A stretch of 64,000 nucleotides of DNA from Flavobacteriaceae bacterium (GTDB lineage: Bacteria > Bacteroidota > Bacteroidia > Flavobacteriales > Flavobacteriaceae): NCBI GenBank assembly GCA_947491985.1, contig CANLLR010000015.1, positions 1 to 64,000 on the forward strand. The letters are read 5' to 3'. Position numbers and translations under genes: made by a program. Shown here one piece after another: positions 8,059 through 17,443 of the stretch. Below the pieces are notes generated by a model. The model did no database searches, was not told the origin of the DNA, and saw nothing but the letters and a program-made list of their open reading frames with translations. Position 1 is the first letter of the stretch; each line of letters opens with the position of its first letter.

Positions 8059-9270
8059 TTAATCGATACAGTTTGCTATGATGAACCCACTTGTCCATGC
8101 ATTTTGAAAATTAAATCCACCCGTAATCGCATCTACATTTACAATTTCGCCAGCAAAATATAAATTTTCATGTAGTTTGCTTTGCATGGTTTTGAAGTTG
8201 ATTTCTTTTAAATCAACACCGCCAGCCGTAACAAATTCTTCTTTAAATGTGCTTTTTCCATTGACTTGAAATGCACCTTTAGTCAGTTGTTCTGCCAAAT
8301 GTTGAAGTTGGTTTTTAGTCAAATCGGCCCATTTGTTTTCGGATGAAATTTCAGATGCCAACACCAAACTTTCCCACAATCGATTCGGAAAGTTGAAAGG
8401 CGATTTTTTTGCCACCACTTTTTTAGCGTGTTCTAATTTGAGTTCTTTTAACTGTTGCTCGGCTTCAGAAGTGGTTACTTCATGCAACCAATTCACTTCT
8501 ATGGCAAACTGATATTTTTTGTCGAACAATTCGCGAGCACCCCAAGCTGAAAGTCTCAAAATAGCAGGACCACTCATTCCCCAATGGGTAATCAATAAGG
8601 GTCCTGAAGCTTCCAATTTAGAATTTTTAACCTTTACTAATGCCAAAGCCGAAACGCCCATTAAGTCTTTTGTGCGTTTGTCGCTGATATTAAATGTGAA
8701 TAAAGACGGAACTGGCGGAACAATAGAGTGTCCCATTTCTGTAAGTAATTCCCATATTTTCGAATTGCTTCCTGTGGTTAAAATTAGTTTTTGACAACTA
8801 AAAGTTTCGATATTCGTATCTACTTTCCAATACGAATCTCCTTTGTAAATGGACTTTACACTTTGTCCGGTTAAAACGTCGATGCCCAATTTTTTTGTAG
8901 CCGAAATAAAACAATCGATGATAGTTTGCGATGAATCGGAAACTGGAAACATGCGTCCGTCGTCTTCAATTTTTAATTCGACGCCGTGTTTCTCAAACCA
9001 ATCAATCGTATCTCCTGAGCAAAATTGGTGAAAAGGACCGCGGAGTTCTTTTTCACCACGAGGGTAATATTTTACCAACTCATTCGGAATAAAACAGGCG
9101 TGGGTTACATTACAGCGTCCGCCCCCAGAAATTCTGACTTTTGAAAGTACTTCTTTGCCGCGTTCGAGAATGGCGACTTTTAAATGTGGATTTTTTTCTA
9201 CAAGGTTGATTGCTGTAAAAAATCCAGCTGCGCCTCCACCTACAATAAGTATGTCATATTTTGAATTCAT
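8059..9270 (-). CDS. BaiN/RdsA-type NAD(P)/FAD-dependent oxidoreductase (HI0933-like flavoprotein)
   Basis: A 403-residue soluble flavoprotein. The N terminus has the dinucleotide-binding Rossmann motif ILIVGGGAAGFFTA (near residues 7-20), followed by the family signature KVRISGGGRCNVTHA (near 43-57), which contacts FAD, and a C-terminal FAD motif with FAGEIVNVDAITGGFNFQ. Domain order and length match HI0933/BaiN proteins, predicted oxidoreductases whose substrates are mostly unknown. Its ATG overlaps the stop of the glycerophosphodiesterase gene by 4 bp, so the two are translated together, although no functional link is evident. The name BaiN should not be read as evidence of bile-acid metabolism. 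Confidence 0.85.
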   Translation of the reverse strand: MNSKYDILIVGGGAAGFFTAINLVEKNPHLKVAILERGKEVLSKVRISGGGRCNVTHACFIPNELVKYYPRGEKELRGPFHQFCSGDTIDWFEKHGVELKIEDDGRMFPVSDSSQTIIDCFISATKKLGIDVLTGQSVKSIYKGDSYWKVDTNIETFSCQKLILTTGSNSKIWELLTEMGHSIVPPVPSLFTFNISDKRTKDLMGVSALALVKVKNSKLEASGPLLITHWGMSGPAILRLSAWGARELFDKKYQFAIEVNWLHEVTTSEAEQQLKELKLEHAKKVVAKKSPFNFPNRLWESLVLASEISSENKWADLTKNQLQHLAEQLTKGAFQVNGKSTFKEEFVTAGGVDLKEINFKTMQSKLHENLYFAGEIVNVDAITGGFNFQNAWTSGFIIANCID

Positions 9271-9926
9271 AGTCGATCAGGAAAATCAGAAATTATTCCG
9301 TTTACAGTAAAAGTTTTCAGCTTTTCTATTTCGTGTGTTTCATTTACCGTCCATGGAAAAAGTAAAAACCCATTATCTTGGTACAAAGTTACTTTTTCTT
9401 TGGTTAGTAATTGATAATAGGGATGAATCGAATAGGCATTGATTTTTTGCGCAAAAATGAGCGCTTCTTCTAAAGTATTTTCAGTCAAAACACCAAGTGC
9501 TATTTGGCTGTTTGTACTATGTATAGATTCCAAAACCGACCAATCAAAACTTGAAATTATAAAATCGGAATAGGTCCAATTGTTTTCTGAAATGTAGTTT
9601 TGAATTAGTTTCACCACAAAATCCGTTGCTTTTGTGTCTTTGATTTCGATATTTACCAAACATCTTTTATTTACCAAATCTAAAACTTCACTTAAAGTTG
9701 GCACTCCCAATTGCTGTAATTTTGTAGTAGCAATTGTATTGACAAATCCTTTTTCAAGAGTCGTTCGATCAATTGTATCATCGTGAATGACCATGATTTC
9801 GTTGTCGGCACTCAAATGAACGTCCAGTTCAACTCCGTCACAACCCAAATCCATTGCTTTTTGAAACGATGCTAAGGTATTTTCGGCAACATAGCCTATT
9901 GCACCGCGATGACCAATTTTCAACAT
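9267..9926 (-). CDS. Glycerophosphodiester phosphodiesterase family protein
   Basis: A 219-residue TIM-barrel enzyme of the GDPD family, which hydrolyses glycerophosphodiesters to glycerol-3-phosphate and an alcohol. The motif HRGAIGYVAENTLASF at residues 6-21 contains the first catalytic histidine, arginine and metal-binding glutamate. It is followed by DGVELDVHLS with the metal-binding E-x-D pair, and by VIHDDTIDRTT with the second catalytic histidine. No signal peptide is present, so it is probably cytosolic. Its stop overlaps the start of the downstream flavoprotein gene. The minus-strand terminator of the amylase cluster lies just upstream, so this gene begins a separate unit. Confidence 0.92.
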   Translation of the reverse strand: MLKIGHRGAIGYVAENTLASFQKAMDLGCDGVELDVHLSADNEIMVIHDDTIDRTTLEKGFVNTIATTKLQQLGVPTLSEVLDLVNKRCLVNIEIKDTKATDFVVKLIQNYISENNWTYSDFIISSFDWSVLESIHSTNSQIALGVLTENTLEEALIFAQKINAYSIHPYYQLLTKEKVTLYQDNGFLLFPWTVNETHEIEKLKTFTVNGIISDFPDRL

Positions 9927-9957
9927 TTGATTTTTTTGGTAAAGTTAACCAAAATAA

Positions 9958-9988
9958 AAAAGCACAAACCAAGATGATTTGTGCTTTA
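9958..9988 (-). terminator. Intrinsic terminator of the minus-strand starch gene cluster
   Basis: Stem AGCACAAA / TTTGTGCT (9961-9968 and 9978-9985), extended by A-T pairs. Read on the minus strand it is followed by TTTTTTATTTT. It lies about 20 bp after the stop of the lipoprotein amylase at 10007. Confidence 0.85.
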
Positions 9989-10006
9989 AAGTATTCTTTT
10001 GATAGA

Positions 10007-11413
10007 TTATTCCGCCACTAAAATTTTATATTCCCACGGTTTAAAAGTGGTTTTTTGGTCTTTGGTAAAATTGATTTTGGCACCCGACATATAATCGGTG
10101 AAGTTGCCTTCAATAGTAGTTGTAAAAGTTTGAGGAGACTTGGTCAAGTTACTTACGTAAATTACTTTTTTACCGTCTTTAGCTCTTTCAAACGCCAGTA
10201 TTTTAGCATTATCAGAGGTAGTTAATCGTTGGTAAGAGGCTTTGTTTTTTCCTCCATGTAACGCTGCGTTTTCTGTCTTTAATTTGCCTAATTTCTCATA
10301 GATTGGCATCATTTTTTCAGTAGTATGCGGAATAGTGTCTTTTTCAAAAAAGCGCAATCTTTTCTTTAAATCATATTCTTGACCGTTATAAATAAGTGGC
10401 ATTCCAGGTATGGTATAACTCAAAGCTGCAAAAGTTTCAACGGCATCTCCCATACGTTCGTATTCGGTTCCGTTCCATGAATTTTCATCGTGATTGGAAG
10501 TGAAGTTCATGTGAATGTCGTTCTTTTCGTATAGTGAATCGACCTTTTTTATGTACTTGTCAAAATCGGACACCGTTTTTTCACCTTTGGCAATGCCGTT
10601 AAACACATGATGCACTTCCCAGCCGTATTGCATATCAAAAGCTTTCTTCATTAAGTTGGGTTGTTCGGCTTCCATTAACATAAAAACAGGTTTCACTTTG
10701 TTCAGTTGTATAGAAGCGTCCTCCCAAAAATCAAGTGGCACTTCCATAGCCACGTCGCAACGGAAACCATCAACGTCAAATTCGGTCAACCAATATTTCA
10801 TATCGGCAATCATTGCTTTACGAAGGTTTGGATTGGTAAAGTCAAGTTCAGCAACATCGGTCCAATCGAAAGGTGCAATCATTTTTCCGTTTTTGTCACG
10901 GGTGTAATAATCGTTGTGCTGGGTTATCCAAGCGTGATCCCAAGCGGTGTGATTAGCTACCCAATCCAAAATTACATAAATACCATTGTCGTGTGCGGTT
11001 TGAATCAATTTGGCAAAATCTTCTTTGGTACCGTAATTAGGTGTGATGCTACGGTAATCTTTTACGGAATAATGGCTTCCGAAATATTTTTCTTTCTCTT
11101 TTGGGTTGGTAATTGTTTCAATAGAAACATCGCCTTTTGCTTTACGATTCTTCATCCCCACTTCATGAATGGGCATTAGCCAAATGATTTTCACACCTAA
11201 TTTTTTGAGTTTGGGAATGTCTTTGGTGAATTCGTTGAAGGTTCCTTCGGGTGAATACTGACGAATATTAGCTTCGTAAATCACTGCATTTTCGGCTAAT
11301 TCGGGAGTAACTGCAGCTATTTTAGAACTGCTGTCTGTTGCTTTTTCTTCCGATTCTTTTTTACAACTTATCAATGTTGATAGCAGTAATGCGGTTACTA
11401 AGATTTTTTTCAT
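10007..11413 (-). CDS. GH13 alpha-amylase family lipoprotein
   Basis: A 468-residue GH13 glycosidase expected to cut alpha-1,4-glucans. A lipoprotein signal peptide ends at C17 (LLSTLISC), and the next residues KKESEE are lysine- and acid-rich, like the export tag of surface lipoproteins in this phylum; surface exposure is an inference. Conserved GH13 regions: I DWVANH (150-155), II GFRCD with nucleophile D220, III MLMEAE with acid/base E248 or E250, IV TSNHD ending at D309. The C-terminal beta domain is present. The ATG overlaps the upstream amylase stop by 4 bp. This compact lipidated enzyme could play the SusG role. Exact specificity is not readable. Confidence 0.88.
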   Translation of the reverse strand: MKKILVTALLLSTLISCKKESEEKATDSSSKIAAVTPELAENAVIYEANIRQYSPEGTFNEFTKDIPKLKKLGVKIIWLMPIHEVGMKNRKAKGDVSIETITNPKEKEKYFGSHYSVKDYRSITPNYGTKEDFAKLIQTAHDNGIYVILDWVANHTAWDHAWITQHNDYYTRDKNGKMIAPFDWTDVAELDFTNPNLRKAMIADMKYWLTEFDVDGFRCDVAMEVPLDFWEDASIQLNKVKPVFMLMEAEQPNLMKKAFDMQYGWEVHHVFNGIAKGEKTVSDFDKYIKKVDSLYEKNDIHMNFTSNHDENSWNGTEYERMGDAVETFAALSYTIPGMPLIYNGQEYDLKKRLRFFEKDTIPHTTEKMMPIYEKLGKLKTENAALHGGKNKASYQRLTTSDNAKILAFERAKDGKKVIYVSNLTKSPQTFTTTIEGNFTDYMSGAKINFTKDQKTTFKPWEYKILVAE

Positions 11414-13068
11414 TTTTTCATTTTTTCAATTAATAATATAGAGTAGTTGGTCGTTATAGTAATTTTTCCGTTGGATACAACGGCTGTTTTCCCAGAATAA
11501 GCGTCTTTGACTTTGGTGCCGTTTTGGAATAGATTTCCGACAGAAATTTCCTTTTTTCCAAGCGGTAAATCCAAACCAACAAGTATGCGGTCGTTGATTT
11601 TATCTTTTTTATAAGTGCGACTAAAAACATACGGACTTGCCGATATTTGTTGGTGAATGCCTGCGCCAACAGCGGTGTGGTTTTTTCTAAACGTGCCCAA
11701 TTTTTGCCAATGGTTTAAAATCTCTTTAGTGGAAGTGTTTTTTTCGATGGCTTCCCAATTCATAAATGAACGCAAAGTAGCATCGCCTTGAGTGCCTTCA
11801 ATGTCTAATGATCGCGCGCTTTCGTCACCATAATATACTTGTGAAATTCCTGGAGCCAATAGTAATTTTGTGCCACTTTCATAAGGTTTTTCACGTTTTT
11901 TGTCAAACGGATAACCATCATCGTGTGACGAAACATAATTCATGACTGTGAATCCATTTAAATCCTTTTGTAAGATGTTGGAATACTTCGAATACAAAGC
12001 TTCGTAGTTTAATTTGGCTTCATTTCTAAAATCAAAATTGATTAATCCATTGAATCCGTTGGCGAAGTAATCAACTTTTTTATCACTAAAATCATACATT
12101 CTTTTACTTCCAATGTTGTAACCGTATACTTCACCAACCATAAAAAACGGATTGTTATCGAGGACTTTTTTTGGATTTATTTTCTTAAAATCAGCAAAAG
12201 CGCTTTCACAAACTTTTTTAAAATCGGCCCAAACATCTTCGGTGGTGTGTTTTACGGTATCCACACGGTAACCATCAATTCCGTAGTCGGTAATGTAATC
12301 AGCCAACCATTTCATAATGTAATATTTTGGAGCACGCGGATAACCCGTTTTGGTAAAGAATGCTTCTAATTCATTTACCTCTTGCTCATAGCGACCTTCT
12401 TTTTTCCACTTTTCCACTAAAAAAGGAGGTAAAGCTACCGTTTCATTACTCTCGGTTTTTACATCGGGAAGATTTTCAACCAAAGTACAAGCGATGGTGT
12501 TTTCATAATTACTATATTGACATTTCGGATTGGTACGCACCCAATCATTTGGATAAACAGAATCTTCTGCTGTAACAGGTCCTGTGTGGTTTATGACAGC
12601 ATCCAACATAATTCGAATTCCTTTGACGTGTGCTTTTTGAACCAATTCTGCTAACTCTTTTTTAGTTCCAAAGTTCGGATCTAAAGAGGTCCAATCTCGT
12701 GTCCAATAGCCATGAAAACCATAAGTAAGTCCAGTTCCTTCATCAACGCCATCGTGAATTTGTTCTACAACTGGTGTCAGCCAGAGTGCAGTAATACCAA
12801 GTTTTTCAAAATAACCTTCATCCAATTTTTGAATAACGCCTCGAAGATCACCGCCTTCAAATCCACGCAATTTGCCTGTTGGTTTGTTGCGATTGTAATT
12901 GTGGTCGTTAGAAGTGTCACCATTGTTAAATCGGTCTGTTAATAAAAAATAAACATTGGCATTTTCCCAAACGAATGGTGCTTTACTGATTGGCATTTTC
13001 TTTTTTTGAGCCAACGAATTGCTGCAAATACTAACTGTTAGTGCGATAAGTAGGAGTATCTTTTTCAT
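11410..13068 (-). CDS. Periplasmic GH13 alpha-amylase
   Basis: A 552-residue secreted GH13 enzyme. I start it at the ATG at 13068 (MKKILLLIAL); an upstream TTG at 13083 would overlap the GH31 gene. A Sec signal peptide ends about residue 21 (SNSLAQ) with no lipobox cysteine, so the protein is probably periplasmic. GH13 regions: DRFNNGDTSND early loop, I DAVINH (156-161), II GYRVD with nucleophile D270, III VGEV with acid/base E313, IV SHDD with D383. An insertion between regions I and II (about 165-250) with several cysteines recalls MalS-like periplasmic amylases. It overlaps the following lipoprotein amylase by 4 bp and lies 4 bp after GH31, indicating one transcript. Confidence 0.88.
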   Translation of the reverse strand: MKKILLLIALTVSICSNSLAQKKKMPISKAPFVWENANVYFLLTDRFNNGDTSNDHNYNRNKPTGKLRGFEGGDLRGVIQKLDEGYFEKLGITALWLTPVVEQIHDGVDEGTGLTYGFHGYWTRDWTSLDPNFGTKKELAELVQKAHVKGIRIMLDAVINHTGPVTAEDSVYPNDWVRTNPKCQYSNYENTIACTLVENLPDVKTESNETVALPPFLVEKWKKEGRYEQEVNELEAFFTKTGYPRAPKYYIMKWLADYITDYGIDGYRVDTVKHTTEDVWADFKKVCESAFADFKKINPKKVLDNNPFFMVGEVYGYNIGSKRMYDFSDKKVDYFANGFNGLINFDFRNEAKLNYEALYSKYSNILQKDLNGFTVMNYVSSHDDGYPFDKKREKPYESGTKLLLAPGISQVYYGDESARSLDIEGTQGDATLRSFMNWEAIEKNTSTKEILNHWQKLGTFRKNHTAVGAGIHQQISASPYVFSRTYKKDKINDRILVGLDLPLGKKEISVGNLFQNGTKVKDAYSGKTAVVSNGKITITTNYSILLIEKMKK

Positions 13069-13072
13069 GGTA

Positions 13073-15442
13073 TTAGTATTCAATTTTTATTTCAGAATAC
13101 GTTCCTTTTTCCCAAGTTATTGGAATTTCTATTGTATTTTCTAACGCTTGAAAAGGATGTTCTTTACCTTTTAAAAATACTTTTTTTGGTTTGATGTTGT
13201 GCAATATCAATATTACATTCTTACTTTTTGAAAGGAATTTTTTTCCAACTTGATTGTATAAATTGATAACTAATGCATTGTTTGAAATTCTACTATTGAA
13301 GGTTAATAATTCGTAAGCTTCATTTTCAAAAGCGTTGGGAGTATTGCCATCGTCATTGTATAATTCTCCTGTGGAAGCAGGTATTGTTTCATCAAAATAA
13401 TAATGCAAATCAAATGTATCTAACGAATACTCGGCGGTGTTTTGTATGGTTTTTATCATCGGGATAAAACTTCCTCCGTTGACAAAAACCGGAATATGAT
13501 CTTCGGCTACAGATACAATTTCTGATGAGTTGGCTTTGTATTCTTTGTCGGTATAAAAATCAAACCAGTTGCCACTTGCTTCAGGAAAACTAACTAATGT
13601 TTCTGTTACGTTTGGACTGGTAATGGGTTTTACTAAAAAATTACTTCCCCACAAATACTGATCCGTTTTTATATCATATTTCATCGAATTGGATTCGTTT
13701 CTTTCATAATATGGGTTCATCAAGGCAGCACCCTTTTGGTTGTTTTTAAAAGCTAAAGTGTAATTGTAAGGCAATAACTGATACCGCAATTCGACTTGTT
13801 TTTTTGCTTTTTCTTTAGTGACAATGTCTTTACAAGCCACTTCCGAAGCCACTTCTTCTTGAGCATGAGGTCTAAAAATAGGAGTAAATACGCCAAATTG
13901 CAACCAACGTAGATACAATTCGTTGTCAAAATAGTCTCCTGCAAAACCACCCAAATCGGAATGCATATACGCCATGCCTTGCATTCCCATTTGAACTGCA
14001 ATTTCGACTTGACTTTGCAATCCGCCCCAACTTCTGTTTACATCTCCACTCCATGGAATCATTCCAAAACGTTGGCTTCCGGAATATCCTGCACGCATTA
14101 AAATAAAAGGACGTTGATTTGGGAAATCTTTTTTGTAGCCTTCGGCAAGTAGTTTCGCCCAATTATGACCGTAAATATTATGCACTTCATCGGCTTTTCC
14201 ACCTGAGGTTATTGCCGAGGATGGGAACACTTCGGGTTCACCCAAATCTCCCCAATGACCGCTGACACCTTGTTGAATCAATCGTTTGTAAACTTCCCAA
14301 AACCATTGTTTTCCTTCGGGTTTAAAAACATCAATAATACTAGTATTTCCAAAATAAAACTCCCAAGTAGCGGGACCTCCATCAGTATTTGTTGCGAGTA
14401 TTTTTTTTGACGCTGTTTCTTCCCATTTGGAGGAGGTCGTTAAAATAAATGGCTCGGTGATGAGTATCGTTTTAATATTTTTTTTATTCAAATTGGCAAT
14501 CATTTTATCGGGATCTGGGAAGTTGTCTTTGTCCCAATCCAGATTTCCCATAGTTCCTTTGATGGTTTTTCCAAACCAATATAAATCGAGAATTATCGCA
14601 TCCACCGGAATTTTACTTTCTTCAAATTTAGTGACGGTTTTTTCGACTTCTTCTTGTGAATGATATCCAAATCGCGACGAAAAATTACCAAATGCCCATC
14701 GTGGTGGTAACGGCTGTCTTCCTGTGAGTTCGGTATAATTGCTAACCAAATCGCCCACAATGACTTGATACGTTTTTCTTCCCGAAATGGTTTCGTAGGT
14801 TAAAGTGTTGTCTTTTTTCGAATCCAAATCCAAAAAACCAATAGCAGGATTGTCAAAATGAATGGCGTAATTTTTAGAGGAAATAACAAGCGGAATACAA
14901 AAATTCATCAAATCGGCTTTGGTTTCATACCCATAACTGGCGCGATTGTACAATTGCAAACGGTTGCCACGACGGTTCATGTTGCCAAAAGCTCTTGCGC
15001 CGCCACCGTATAAATTTTCATCTTCCGAAATAGTGAAATCGATGGTTTCCATTCCGTCTTTTCTTACATAGCCATTTTTTTCGGAGAGTATTTCACTGTC
15101 GGTGTATAAGTACGAAATTTTAAAAGGCGATTTGGTAATCCTAACGGCAATATTTTCGCATGAAAGTACGATTAGATTAGGTAAATTGGCATGTTTGGTG
15201 AGGTGTAATTTCTTTATTTCTGATGGTATTACGGCATGTGAATTGGGATTCAAAGTCTCAGCTGTTGGCACAAAAGTTGTTTCGATAATATTATTTGATA
15301 TTGCTTTTATTTGATATGCGCCATCAGTCGTTTTAATCGCAAGAACCTCTTTTTTGAAGGTATGTGAGAGGTACTTTCGGTTGGTATTTTGAGCAACACA
15401 AAACGAGGTGATGAAAAGTAAGAAGATAGTAATTTGCTTCAT
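13073..15442 (-). CDS. GH31 alpha-glucosidase, periplasmic
   Basis: A 789-residue GH31 enzyme that releases glucose from the non-reducing end of maltodextrins. I choose the ATG at 15442 (MKQITIFLL) because the alternative ATG at 15463 falls inside an inverted-repeat arm; both leave a signal peptide ending FCVAQ. The N-terminal domain has ENLYGGGARAFGNMNRRG, the barrel has HWGDLGEPE with nucleophile D399 and PWSGDVNRSW with acid/base D467, and the C terminus has the beta domains usual in GH31. A SusB-like role is taken here by GH31 rather than GH97. It is followed at 4 bp by the periplasmic amylase. Specificity for alpha-1,4 versus alpha-1,6 bonds is not decided by sequence alone. Confidence 0.9.
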   Translation of the reverse strand: MKQITIFLLFITSFCVAQNTNRKYLSHTFKKEVLAIKTTDGAYQIKAISNNIIETTFVPTAETLNPNSHAVIPSEIKKLHLTKHANLPNLIVLSCENIAVRITKSPFKISYLYTDSEILSEKNGYVRKDGMETIDFTISEDENLYGGGARAFGNMNRRGNRLQLYNRASYGYETKADLMNFCIPLVISSKNYAIHFDNPAIGFLDLDSKKDNTLTYETISGRKTYQVIVGDLVSNYTELTGRQPLPPRWAFGNFSSRFGYHSQEEVEKTVTKFEESKIPVDAIILDLYWFGKTIKGTMGNLDWDKDNFPDPDKMIANLNKKNIKTILITEPFILTTSSKWEETASKKILATNTDGGPATWEFYFGNTSIIDVFKPEGKQWFWEVYKRLIQQGVSGHWGDLGEPEVFPSSAITSGGKADEVHNIYGHNWAKLLAEGYKKDFPNQRPFILMRAGYSGSQRFGMIPWSGDVNRSWGGLQSQVEIAVQMGMQGMAYMHSDLGGFAGDYFDNELYLRWLQFGVFTPIFRPHAQEEVASEVACKDIVTKEKAKKQVELRYQLLPYNYTLAFKNNQKGAALMNPYYERNESNSMKYDIKTDQYLWGSNFLVKPITSPNVTETLVSFPEASGNWFDFYTDKEYKANSSEIVSVAEDHIPVFVNGGSFIPMIKTIQNTAEYSLDTFDLHYYFDETIPASTGELYNDDGNTPNAFENEAYELLTFNSRISNNALVINLYNQVGKKFLSKSKNVILILHNIKPKKVFLKGKEHPFQALENTIEIPITWEKGTYSEIKIEY

Positions 15443-15459
15443 TTGTATTTTATTTTTTT

Positions 15460-15527
15460 TCATTTCGACGAAGGAGAAATCACATAAAATGACACATAAT
15501 GTAAAGATTTATCCTTCGTCGAAATGA
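15460..15527. repeat. REP-like inverted repeat (TCATTTCGACGAAGGA arms)
   Basis: Two 16-base arms, TCATTTCGACGAAGGA (15460-15475) and its exact reverse complement (15512-15527), separated by 36 bases, fill the gap between the GH31 and GH13 genes. Single copies of related words occur at 1753-1777 and 57630-57653. It could fold in the transcript between the two genes. Confidence 0.75.
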
Positions 15528-15538
15528 CAACTTTATCT

Positions 15539-17362
15539 TTATTTTAATTCTAATAGTAAAACCGATTTTGCATCGATGGTAATGTCATTTTTTAAATTGA
15601 AATCAGTAGCTGAAATGACGTCATTGCCTTTGGTATAACTAGCGATATTTTCTTGAAAACGTTTGGTTTTGAAGCTTTGTTTTTCGGTACTATTATTGAT
15701 AATTACCATAACACTTTCTGTATCGTTGTGACGAAAATACACGTAGACATTGTTTTCCGGAATGTAATGTGTGGTTTTACCTGAGTGAATTACAATTTTA
15801 TTTTTTCGCCAATTCAACAGTTTTGAAGTAAAGTCGAAATACTTGTTTTGCGTTTCTGTTCTTCCGGATTTAGTAAAAGCATTATTGGTGTCACCAATCC
15901 AACCACCAGGAAAATCCTGACGAATATCGGCATCACCTTTGTCTTTGTTTCCCGCCATGCCAATTTCGGTGCCATAATACAATTGTGGAATCCCACGAAT
16001 GGTGCCAATTAATGTGAGTCCCATTTGGTATTTCTTAAAATCGGGATACAATTGATTGAATCGTTGTGTGTCGTGATTTTCTAGAAAAACAAGCAAGTTA
16101 TTCGGATTTGGATACAAGAAATCGTTGGTAAAATTCTCATAAATTTTTATCATTCCTTTGTCCCAGCCCGGTTTGTCTTCATTGAAAACAGTTCCGATGG
16201 CATCGTGCAAAGTAAAATCCATTACTGATGGTAAATTGGAATTGTAACTTTGAATCGCGCCAATTTTGCTGTCTTTCTGCCAATAGGCCATTTGCGCTTG
16301 ATCATGCATCCACACTTCGCCTACGATATTAAAATACGGATATTCGTCGGTGATGGCTTTGGTCCATTCGGCGATCCCTTTTTTATCACAATACGAATAC
16401 GTGTCAACACGAAATCCGTCTAAATCCGCGTATTCAATCCACCAAAGTGCATTTTGAATTAAGTAATTATTAACTAGAGGATTGGCCTGATTTAAATCGG
16501 GCATCGATTTTACAAACCAACCGTCCATGCAATATTTGGCGTCAATTTCAGCTGCATTTTCATCAAATTGTGTGGTCATTCGGTAATTCGAATTCGTAAA
16601 TTCAGGAAACTGATGTATCCAATCGTGTGTAGGTAAATCGTTTATCATCCAATGCTTCCAACCCCAGTGATTGGTCACATAATCCATGATGTTTTTCATG
16701 TTGCGGGTGTGCAATTGTTGACTCATTTTAAGGTAGTCTTCGTTGGTGCCGTAACGCGGATCGATTTTATAAACGTCGGATTGCCCGTAGGTATGGTACG
16801 AATATTTTTCGTCGTTATCTTCGCAAAGTGGTGTCGACCAAACTGCAGTTACACCCAATTGATTCAGGTAATCTAAATTTTTAACAATACCTTCAATATC
16901 GCCTCCGTGCCGCCCTCCAGGCAAATCACGACTGTATTTTTCAGTTACTGATACATGACTATCGTTGGCTGAATTTCCATTGGCAAAACGATCCGGCATG
17001 ATAAGATAAATCACATCCGAGGCATCGTAGCCTTTGCGATTTTTAGAATTTTCTTTGCGCAATTTTAACGAATACGGGTGTGTAAACGACTTATTTTTAT
17101 TTTTGAAAGTAAAAACAAGCTCTTGTGTTGAAGTGTTTTTGGTATCGATAGTTACGAAAATGTAATTGGGATTTTCGGTTTTTTGAATCCCTTTGATAGT
17201 TGTATTTGAAACGGTTACCTCGTTTTGTGCTATGTTTTTTCCATAAAACATAATTTGTACATCCGTGTGTTGCATCCCACTCCACCAAAATGGAGGTTCT
17301 ACTTTATCTATTTGAGAAAAAGCAGAGATGGAGGACAATACTAAAATTAGATATTTTTTCAT
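15539..17362 (-). CDS. susA: Cyclomaltodextrinase/neopullulanase (GH13, SusA-like)
   Basis: A 607-residue GH13 enzyme with the N-terminal cyclomaltodextrinase beta domain (EPPFWWSGM, residues 22-30, to about 105). The barrel follows, with DYVTNH (227-232), GFRVD (nucleophile D320), GEVW (acid/base E349) and ENHD (D431), then a C-terminal cyclomaltodextrinase domain ending at the stop. A signal peptide (MKKYLILVLSSISAFS) directs it to the periplasm. Family members open cyclodextrins and split pullulan or maltodextrins. In the Bacteroides starch system the SusA neopullulanase has the same place. The gene follows GH65 by about 80 bp and is separated from GH31 by the inverted repeat. Confidence 0.9.
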   Translation of the reverse strand: MKKYLILVLSSISAFSQIDKVEPPFWWSGMQHTDVQIMFYGKNIAQNEVTVSNTTIKGIQKTENPNYIFVTIDTKNTSTQELVFTFKNKNKSFTHPYSLKLRKENSKNRKGYDASDVIYLIMPDRFANGNSANDSHVSVTEKYSRDLPGGRHGGDIEGIVKNLDYLNQLGVTAVWSTPLCEDNDEKYSYHTYGQSDVYKIDPRYGTNEDYLKMSQQLHTRNMKNIMDYVTNHWGWKHWMINDLPTHDWIHQFPEFTNSNYRMTTQFDENAAEIDAKYCMDGWFVKSMPDLNQANPLVNNYLIQNALWWIEYADLDGFRVDTYSYCDKKGIAEWTKAITDEYPYFNIVGEVWMHDQAQMAYWQKDSKIGAIQSYNSNLPSVMDFTLHDAIGTVFNEDKPGWDKGMIKIYENFTNDFLYPNPNNLLVFLENHDTQRFNQLYPDFKKYQMGLTLIGTIRGIPQLYYGTEIGMAGNKDKGDADIRQDFPGGWIGDTNNAFTKSGRTETQNKYFDFTSKLLNWRKNKIVIHSGKTTHYIPENNVYVYFRHNDTESVMVIINNSTEKQSFKTKRFQENIASYTKGNDVISATDFNLKNDITIDAKSVLLLELK

Positions 17363-17365
17363 TTT

Positions 17366-17390
17366 TAAACCATTAAGGGATTAAGGTTCA
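17366..17390. repeat. Filler word AAACCATTAAGGGATTAAGG in the susA-GH65 gap
   Basis: The 81-bp gap (17363-17443) carries a near-tandem ATTAAGG pair (ACCATTAAGG GATTAAGG). It resembles the simple-word intergenic insertions seen at 19768-19806 and 21992-22026. No terminator or promoter is evident in the gap. Confidence 0.3.
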
Positions 17391-17443
17391 TTACGATTTC
17401 CAAATAGAATTCTTAATTACAAATTAGGGAGCATTTAGTTTAG

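Noticed and set aside
8059..9270. Bile-acid 7-dehydroxylation role suggested by the BaiN family name
   Set aside because: No other bai gene is present; the family is broad and mostly uncharacterised.
10656..11179. Long plus-strand open frames (up to 157 codons) opposite the lipoprotein amylase
   Set aside because: They lie entirely antisense to a GH13 gene with full catalytic motifs, have no start context and show no protein family; they are shadow frames.
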